Positions 6,806 through 10,805 of a DNA stretch of 10,805 nucleotides are shown piece by piece. The notes beneath the pieces are model-generated. The model worked only from the letters and a program-made list of their open reading frames with translations, did not search any database and was not told the origin of the DNA. Source of the stretch: PWND01 sp964601515 (GTDB lineage: Bacteria; Bacteroidota; Bacteroidia; Bacteroidales; UBA7960); assembly GCA_964601515.1 (NCBI GenBank), contig CAZRNU010000104.1, positions 1-10,805 of the forward strand, in the 5' to 3' direction. The first letter of the stretch is position 1, and every line of letters begins with the position of its first letter. Position numbers and translations under genes: made by a program.

Positions 6806-8642
6806 TGATTTAGGTTTTTATATCACTCATCTTCGAATTACAGGTTATGATAAAAAGCCAGCTGAAATAACCTTTGAAAATGGTTTTAATCTTGTGTCTG
6901 GTGTTTCGGATACCGGAAAATCATATATTTTCGCATGTCTTAATTATATGCTTGGTAAGGAAGATAATCCAAAGAGTATTCCAGAAAGCATAGGTTACAA
7001 TAATTTTTACCTTGGAATAAAAACCTTTAATGGTGTTGAGTATACGATTTACAGGAAACTAATTGAGAAATCAGTGAAAGTTAAAGAATGTCCTGTAAGC
7101 GAATATGAAAAATCAAAGTCCCCGAGTGAAGAGTACTTTCTTGATAACAAGAAAAAGAAAAATTTATCATCCTTTTTGCTTAAACTAAATGGAATTGAAG
7201 ATAAGTTCCTTAAGAAAAGTAAGTCAAACAAAGTGAATTTAATATATTCATATATCAGAAAATTGACGCTTATTTCTGAGACAAGAATTGTAGTAGAAGA
7301 TTCTCCTTTCTATCCAACCTCACAATATACAGAACAAACTCTATATCAAAGTTTACTCATTTATCTATTAACGGGGAAAGATTATTCTGATTTTATTCCT
7401 GAAGAAGAAGAGAAAATCAGGAAAAGTCGATTAAATGGTAAACTTGAATTTGTTAATAATAGGATTGAGACAATTTCGAAAGATCTAGACAATTTAAGTA
7501 CACTTAAAAGTAGTTCAATACCGACTTTTGAAGAAGACATAAAATCATTAGAGAAACAATCATTAGAACTTAATAGTGTAATTTCTGACTTGTATAAGAA
7601 GAAATCAAACAAGTTTAAAGAGTTAGAAGGTCAAAAATCAACACACCTTTTCTATTCTGAACTTATTGAAAGGATGGAATTGCTTAAAAAACATTACAAT
7701 AGTGATTTGGGGCGTTTAAATTTCATTGATGAAGGACAAAATCTCCTAGGTCAACTACAAACAGTTAACTGTCCATTGTGTTCGGCTGAAATGGAAAGTG
7801 ACAAATTACAAGAGGTTGAACAGAATATCAAAGTTAAAGAATCAATTGATTCCGAAAAAAACAAAATAGTTGAAAAACTTAAAGACTTGACCTCGACAAT
7901 TTCTACTAACAAACAGGAAGTAGAAAATATCTCCAATAGGATTAAAGAGCTTGAAATTGAATACAAAGAAATAGACGACACTATCAAAAATGAGTTTACT
8001 CCTAAACTGAATTCTGTTAAAGAAAAGCTAAGTAAGATTAATGAGTCAATATCCTTAGTATCAAAAATTGAGTTGCTAAATAAAGAATTGGAATTTTATT
8101 TTAGAGAGAAAAAAAATGTTGAAGTTCAAATTTCATTAAAACTCGCTCCTCAAACACCTGAAAAAGTAGATGATAAAATTGTTGATGAATTATGTAAAGA
8201 AGTAAAGTCAGTTTTAAAGGAGTGGAACTATCCAAATAGTGATTATGTTGTTTTTGATTCAGGTAATAAAGTTTTTGATTTTGTTATTTCAGGAAAAGCA
8301 AGAAGTGCTTATGGTAAAGGGATGAGAGCAGTTTCATATTCAGCTGTACTATTCGCACTAATGAATTATTGCAATAAAAAATCAATCCCATTCACCAAAA
8401 GTTTGATAATAGATTCTCCTCTTACAACTTATCATGGGAAAGAAAAGAAGACTCAGGAACATGAGATTGATGCAAATATTGAACATGCCTTTTTTAAATA
8501 TTTTGCTCATAAAGAAATGGACTTCCAATTTATAATGTTTGATAATAAAGTTCCTTCTTCTAATCTAAAGGACAGATTTAACTTTATTGATTTTTCAGGA
8601 GAGGAAGGAATTGGGCGGACTGGATTTTTCCCAAGAACATAA
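6798..8642 (+). CDS. Rad50/SMC-like ABC ATPase of the ABC-three-component system
   Basis: This 614-residue protein has the split-ATPase layout of Rad50/RecN-like proteins. The N-terminal half has a Walker A, GVSDTGKS (35-42). A long charged coiled coil (about 205-465) is interrupted by CPLC at 325-328, a zinc-hook-like apex. The C-terminal half has an ABC-signature-like stretch (SAYGKGMRAVSYSAVLFAL, about 502-520) and a Walker B, SLIIDSPL (535-542, with D539). The end is intact, with no frameshift. In ABC-3C systems the ATPase is thought to sense or clamp DNA and license the effector; here that partner would be the nuclease-type protein at 5214-6302. The gene starts 8 nt before the stop of the middle component. 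An imperfect hairpin begins within two bases of its stop codon. Confidence 0.8.
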   Translation: MNNDLGFYITHLRITGYDKKPAEITFENGFNLVSGVSDTGKSYIFACLNYMLGKEDNPKSIPESIGYNNFYLGIKTFNGVEYTIYRKLIEKSVKVKECPVSEYEKSKSPSEEYFLDNKKKKNLSSFLLKLNGIEDKFLKKSKSNKVNLIYSYIRKLTLISETRIVVEDSPFYPTSQYTEQTLYQSLLIYLLTGKDYSDFIPEEEEKIRKSRLNGKLEFVNNRIETISKDLDNLSTLKSSSIPTFEEDIKSLEKQSLELNSVISDLYKKKSNKFKELEGQKSTHLFYSELIERMELLKKHYNSDLGRLNFIDEGQNLLGQLQTVNCPLCSAEMESDKLQEVEQNIKVKESIDSEKNKIVEKLKDLTSTISTNKQEVENISNRIKELEIEYKEIDDTIKNEFTPKLNSVKEKLSKINESISLVSKIELLNKELEFYFREKKNVEVQISLKLAPQTPEKVDDKIVDELCKEVKSVLKEWNYPNSDYVVFDSGNKVFDFVISGKARSAYGKGMRAVSYSAVLFALMNYCNKKSIPFTKSLIIDSPLTTYHGKEKKTQEHEIDANIEHAFFKYFAHKEMDFQFIMFDNKVPSSNLKDRFNFIDFSGEEGIGRTGFFPRT

Positions 8643-8707
8643 AGCCATGCACATTAAGCAAACACACATATCCACCACACGACCAAATTTGCTTAAAGAG
8701 CATGTCT
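8643..8707 (+). repeat. AttC-like imperfect hairpin directly after the ABC-3C operon
   Basis: GCCATGCACATTAAGCAAA (8644-8662) pairs with TTTGCTTAAAGAGCATGTC (8688-8706) at 16 of 19 positions around a 25-nt loop. Arm length, loop length, and the mismatched GCACATT / AAAGAGC boxes equal those of the hairpin at 5121-5182, but the inner stem sequence is different. CCAACGCAC follows at 8710-8718. No T-run follows the stem, so an ordinary intrinsic terminator is unlikely. Confidence 0.6.
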
Positions 8708-8750
8708 ATCCAACGCACGGATTGATTGATAAAATAAAGCACGAAAACAC

Positions 8751-8847
8751 AATCAAGTAGCCAACTCCCCTAGTATTTATTTGAAAGAGTTTACCTCTCA
8801 CACTCCCGAATTACCAGGATACTTAGGGGTCTCAAATACAGCGGTTC
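8751..8847 (-). other. Group II intron 3'-end-like block, copy B, strongly degenerate
   Basis: On the minus strand GAACCGCTGTAT (from 8847) and AGTGTGAGAGG (to about 8794) match copy A's D5-like arms. Between them lies extra sequence (CTCCCGAATTACCAGGATA on the + strand) shared with copy C but absent from A. CTACTTGATT (8760-8751) stands where a group II terminus would be. Two subtypes of the block therefore exist in this one array: A, and B/C. Confidence 0.35.
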
Positions 8848-8890
8848 ATTAAATTGTGGGGCAAATTTCTCTCATTACCCCGTCCTCTCC

Positions 8891-8940
8891 TGTTTATTCC
8901 GGTGAAAGTAGGCCACGATTCCGGTGCAAAGTAGGCCGCC
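8891..8940 (+). mobile_element. Solo IS21-like terminal sequence
   Basis: TG followed by two tandem units, ATTCCGGTGAAAGTAGGCCA (8896-8915) and ATTCCGGTGCAAAGTAGGCC (8918-8937), is the multiple terminal repeat typical of IS21-family ends (TG...TTCCGGTGAAAGTGG.CCA). No istA/istB gene and no opposite end is visible within the next 100 bases, so only a remnant end survives. It sits exactly where copy B stops matching copies A and C. Confidence 0.5.
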
Positions 8941-9004
8941 TCTATTGTTTAAATGGCACTTAAAAACTATTTAAATGGCATTATAATTATTCTCAAAGAA
9001 ATGC

Positions 9005-9012
9005 TATATTTG
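9005..9012 (+). promoter_or_regulatory. Promoter -7 element of the Shedu cassette
   Basis: TATATTTGTAGTGAA is shared with copies A and C, but the -33 TTTG of those copies has been lost with the replaced upstream DNA (TAAT stands 17 nt upstream). A second TATATTTG at 9087-9094, also without a good -33, could serve instead and would give a very short leader before the ATG at 9123. Confidence 0.45.
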
Positions 9013-9068
9013 TAGTGAAGATTGAAATATAATGTGTAACTGTAGCGGATGTGGGCAACATGAATATT

Positions 9069-9084
9069 TACGCAAGATTGCGTA
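9069..9084 (+). promoter_or_regulatory. Palindrome in the leader of the Shedu cassette
   Basis: TACGCAA-GA-TTGCGTA is a perfect 7-bp inverted repeat with a 2-nt centre. It is the best-preserved version of an imperfect palindrome present at the same leader position in the other copies (4038-4063, 5044-5070, 10721-10746). It could be an operator or an RNA hairpin just after the first transcription start. Confidence 0.45.
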
Positions 9085-9122
9085 TATATATTTGGTAGGG
9101 TTAATTGTAAAATACTAATCAA

Positions 9123-10361
9123 ATGACACATACACCAAAACAAGAAAACAAAATTATTGATAACAATGACAAAATTGTTTATTTCTATTGCGATGAAACT
9201 GGATCACCGGTACATAAAGCAAAAGAGATATTTAAGTCACAGAAGAAAATCATCTTATATCCATATTCTGTTAGTCGAGATAATGGAATTATTCGCGTAA
9301 AAAAAATTAAAGAGATTGAATTTCGTGGTTGGAATTCAATTGGAGATATTCCTCTAGACTTTAGGAAAACAAATGGTTATGGAGTTTCGAGCCAACGAAT
9401 GAGATTTTTATTGTTCGTTATATATCAAAAGTTTAGAGAGTTGGAAAAATTAGTAATTGATAGGTATGGCCCCAATAGATTCTATTCTAAAACCATAACT
9501 TTCAATTGGCCATCACTTGACACAATCCTCAATAAAATAACCAAAGACCATAATTGGTACATTAAAAACCGAAAGCTATTTGTCGGAAACGAGCTAGCAA
9601 AAATTACCCCTAAAGTTGAATACAAAAAGCGATACTTGTATAGTGGAGAGTTGACAGCCTTTTTAAAGAAGTTTGACTCATGTGCTAAAATATCATCAGA
9701 TGATATTGATAGTTTAGCCCAAATTATTGAGGACTTACCATCAAGTAAGATATCAATTACATCTCATTTCATAAAAACTAAGGAAAGAATTGATACCATA
9801 TTTCTCGATAGTTTAATTGAGCAATTTGAACAACTCCAAACTGCAAAGAATGATAATGAAGAAAAGTGGCAACAATTCTTTGAGAAGAATGCTTGGATAT
9901 TGACTCATTTGTTTTCTTATCAAGTAATATTAAAAAAAGGTAAAGCCTATATTGGTGGAAAAACTATAGAGAATGATGAAGGTAGAATTGTCGATTTTCT
10001 ATTTGAAAGTGGACTTAAGGATAATTTTGCAATGTTAGAGTTAAAAACACACAAAAAAGAGTTACTAAAAAAAACACCATACAGAAAACCTGACGTTTAT
10101 GCAGTATCAGACGAATTATCTGGTGGTATAAATCAATGCCTTGACCAAAAGGACACACTAATAAAAGATTTTGGAGCAAAGTATAAAACGTTTGACCCAA
10201 AATGCATATTGGTAATTGGACAAAAGGATGAATTGAATGAAAACCAATCGAAATGTTTTGAATTATACAGAGCAAATCAAAAACATGTTGATGTTGTAAC
10301 TTTTGATGAATTGTTGGAAAAGCTAAAGAGTCTTCAACGAGTTCTTGCAAAAGGAAATTGA
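9123..10361 (+). CDS. sduA: Shedu family anti-phage nuclease (SduA, DUF4263)
   Basis: This 412-residue protein has a C-terminal DUF4263 / Shedu nuclease domain from about residue 246: EEKWQQFFEKNAWIL, then GRIVDFLF with D291, then MLELKTHK with E306-x-K308, the D...ExK active site of the PD-(D/E)XK fold. YRKPDVYAVSDELSGGINQ follows, with the conserved glycines and glutamine of the family. The N-terminal 240 residues form a separate region I do not recognise (YFYCDETGSP near the start, an aromatic-rich middle, a helical linker before the nuclease); in Shedu proteins this part varies and is thought to set the trigger. Shedu works as a single-gene defence system, which fits its place as the sole gene of the cassette. 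The ATG at 9123 follows a promoter and leader derived from boundary B. No truncation is visible and all catalytic residues are present. Confidence 0.85.
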   Translation: MTHTPKQENKIIDNNDKIVYFYCDETGSPVHKAKEIFKSQKKIILYPYSVSRDNGIIRVKKIKEIEFRGWNSIGDIPLDFRKTNGYGVSSQRMRFLLFVIYQKFRELEKLVIDRYGPNRFYSKTITFNWPSLDTILNKITKDHNWYIKNRKLFVGNELAKITPKVEYKKRYLYSGELTAFLKKFDSCAKISSDDIDSLAQIIEDLPSSKISITSHFIKTKERIDTIFLDSLIEQFEQLQTAKNDNEEKWQQFFEKNAWILTHLFSYQVILKKGKAYIGGKTIENDEGRIVDFLFESGLKDNFAMLELKTHKKELLKKTPYRKPDVYAVSDELSGGINQCLDQKDTLIKDFGAKYKTFDPKCILVIGQKDELNENQSKCFELYRANQKHVDVVTFDELLEKLKSLQRVLAKGN

Positions 10362-10380
10362 TTTAAAAAGTACTAACCCC

Positions 10381-10477
10381 AATCGAATATCCGTCTTCGC
10401 CAGTAGTTTACTGATAGAGTGCACCTCACACACTCCCGAACTACCAGGATATATACAGGTCTCGTATACAGCGGTTC
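10381..10477 (-). other. Group II intron 3'-end-like block, copy C, degenerate
   Basis: On the minus strand GAACCGCTGTATACGAGACC (10477-10458) is nearly the same as copy A's D5-like 5' arm. The 3' arm is altered by the same CTCCCGAACTACCAGGATA-type segment (+ strand) as in copy B, followed by GTGTGTGAGG and a TATTCGATT terminus (10389-10381). The 5' arm is kept better than the base pairing, so its conservation may reflect something other than splicing. Confidence 0.35.
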
Positions 10478-10641
10478 GTTAAGATGTGTTGCAATTTTCT
10501 CACATTACCCCGCTCACCCATACAGATAAAGCAAGCACCTCCGGATTTTGAATGCCAAAACCTTTCATGAGCAACTGTATTTCAGCTGTAGTATTAACAA
10601 GCATATAATAACCTAAAGCTATAAAAAATTATGGCCGCACA

Positions 10642-10670
10642 TTTGGATATTTAATTAAATGCTATATTTG
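10642..10670 (+). promoter_or_regulatory. Promoter for the next cassette, beyond the window
   Basis: TTTG (10642-10645), a 17-nt spacer and TATATTTG (10663-10670), identical to the promoter in copy A. It would read out of the window to the right. Confidence 0.65.
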
Positions 10671-10805
10671 TAGTGAAAATATGAGTTGTTGATGCAGGCA
10701 GATGGCTTGTAAACAATTCTGATATATAAGCAATGTTGCGTATATCCACTCGTTACCTGCTATGTTAAAAAACGACAGTGCATAAAGACAACGACACGTT
10801 TTGAC

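Larger units (their letters stand above)
8722..9110 (+). repeat. Boundary copy B (full but rearranged) between cassettes 2 and 3
   Basis: It begins with GCACGAAAACACAATC, as in copy A. It keeps the CCTCTCACAC and ATACAGCGGTTC landmarks and the GGGGCAAATTTCTCTCATTACCCCG joint, then departs completely from A and C at about 8891. It rejoins them at AATGCTATATTTGTAGTGAA (about 9000). The replaced stretch starts with an IS21-like terminus and contains TTTAAATGGCA twice (8948-8958 and 8970-8980). The leader after the promoter is more diverged than in copies 0, A and C. Apart from these elements the gap of about 480 bases between genes holds no ORF. Confidence 0.7.
10364..10805 (+). repeat. Boundary copy C (full) at the right end; next cassette lies outside
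   Basis: This block follows the Shedu stop and repeats the same order: AATCGAATA-type start, D5/D6-like block (10381-10477), spacer, promoter and leader. Positions 10502-10715 equal 4825-5038 except at one base. The leader is different in detail beyond 10716 but keeps the palindrome and a TGTTAAAAAACGAC ending like copy A. No gene of its own is visible before the right edge, so a further + strand cargo gene is expected shortly after it. Confidence 0.75.

Noticed and set aside
7049..7987. Minus-strand ORFs within the ATPase gene
   Set aside because: Serine- and leucine-rich shadows of a lysine- and glutamate-rich coiled coil on the + strand.
8643..8707. Rho-independent terminator after the ABC-3C operon
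   Set aside because: The stem is imperfect with a 25-nt loop and no following T-run, and its twin lies upstream of the operon, where a terminator would block transcription.
10015..10350. 111-codon minus-strand ORF within the Shedu gene
   Set aside because: It is opposite the conserved catalytic domain and has no recognisable features of its own.
4695..10805. CRISPR array
   Set aside because: The repeats are hundreds of bases long, few, and separated by genes; there are no short regular repeats with unique spacers.
3957..10805. Classical integron
   Set aside because: There is no intI gene or attI here, the main boundaries are far longer than attC sites and carry promoters, and only the two hairpins around ABC-3C look attC-like.
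1..10805. tRNA or rRNA genes
   Set aside because: No cloverleaf-like sequence or rRNA landmark was recognised on either strand.

Overview
The window looks like a chromosomal accessory region of a Bacteroidota bacterium. Three things point there: a very large secreted leucine-rich-repeat protein ending in a type IX secretion (Por) sorting domain, repeated promoters of the Bacteroidota form TTTG-N17-TATATTTG, and starts that mostly lack a Shine-Dalgarno sequence. The first gene is of moderate base composition; everything right of about 3.95 kb is visibly more AT-rich, which suggests acquired DNA.

Layout. Positions 1-149 hold a promoter and perhaps the tail of an ORF. Positions 150-3860 encode the T9SS-exported LRR protein. 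From about 3957 to the right edge the DNA is a tandem array of cassettes, each read on the + strand and each preceded by related non-coding sequence. Cassette 1 (gene 4093-4692) encodes a small exported protein with MORN-like motifs. Cassette 2 (5214-8642) is a tightly overlapping three-gene operon that I read as an ABC-three-component (ABC-3C) conflict system: a PD-(D/E)XK nuclease-type effector, a middle component and a Rad50-like ABC ATPase. Cassette 3 (9123-10361) encodes a Shedu (SduA/DUF4263) nuclease. A fourth boundary begins after it and runs off the window, so another cassette probably follows.

The boundaries are the most unusual part. A full boundary (4695-5120, 8722-9110, 10364-10805) contains, left to right: (i) a block that on the minus strand resembles a degenerate group II intron 3' end (domain V, domain VI, CTACYCGATT-type terminus); (ii) a spacer; (iii) a Bacteroidota promoter; (iv) a leader of about 100 nt with a conserved imperfect palindrome. 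Only parts (iii) and (iv) precede cassette 1. Boundaries A and C share about 214 bp with one mismatch. Boundary B has its spacer replaced from a point that coincides with an IS21-like terminal sequence. In addition, two related imperfect hairpins with conserved outer boxes and variable, compensated inner stems bracket the ABC-3C operon closely, much as attC sites bracket integron cassettes.

Interpretation: this is a defence-gene array in which each cargo carries or receives its own promoter and leader. No integrase, transposase or reverse transcriptase is encoded in the window, so the machinery that built it is not visible. The defence families are known. The repeated boundary system is the candidate for something not yet described.
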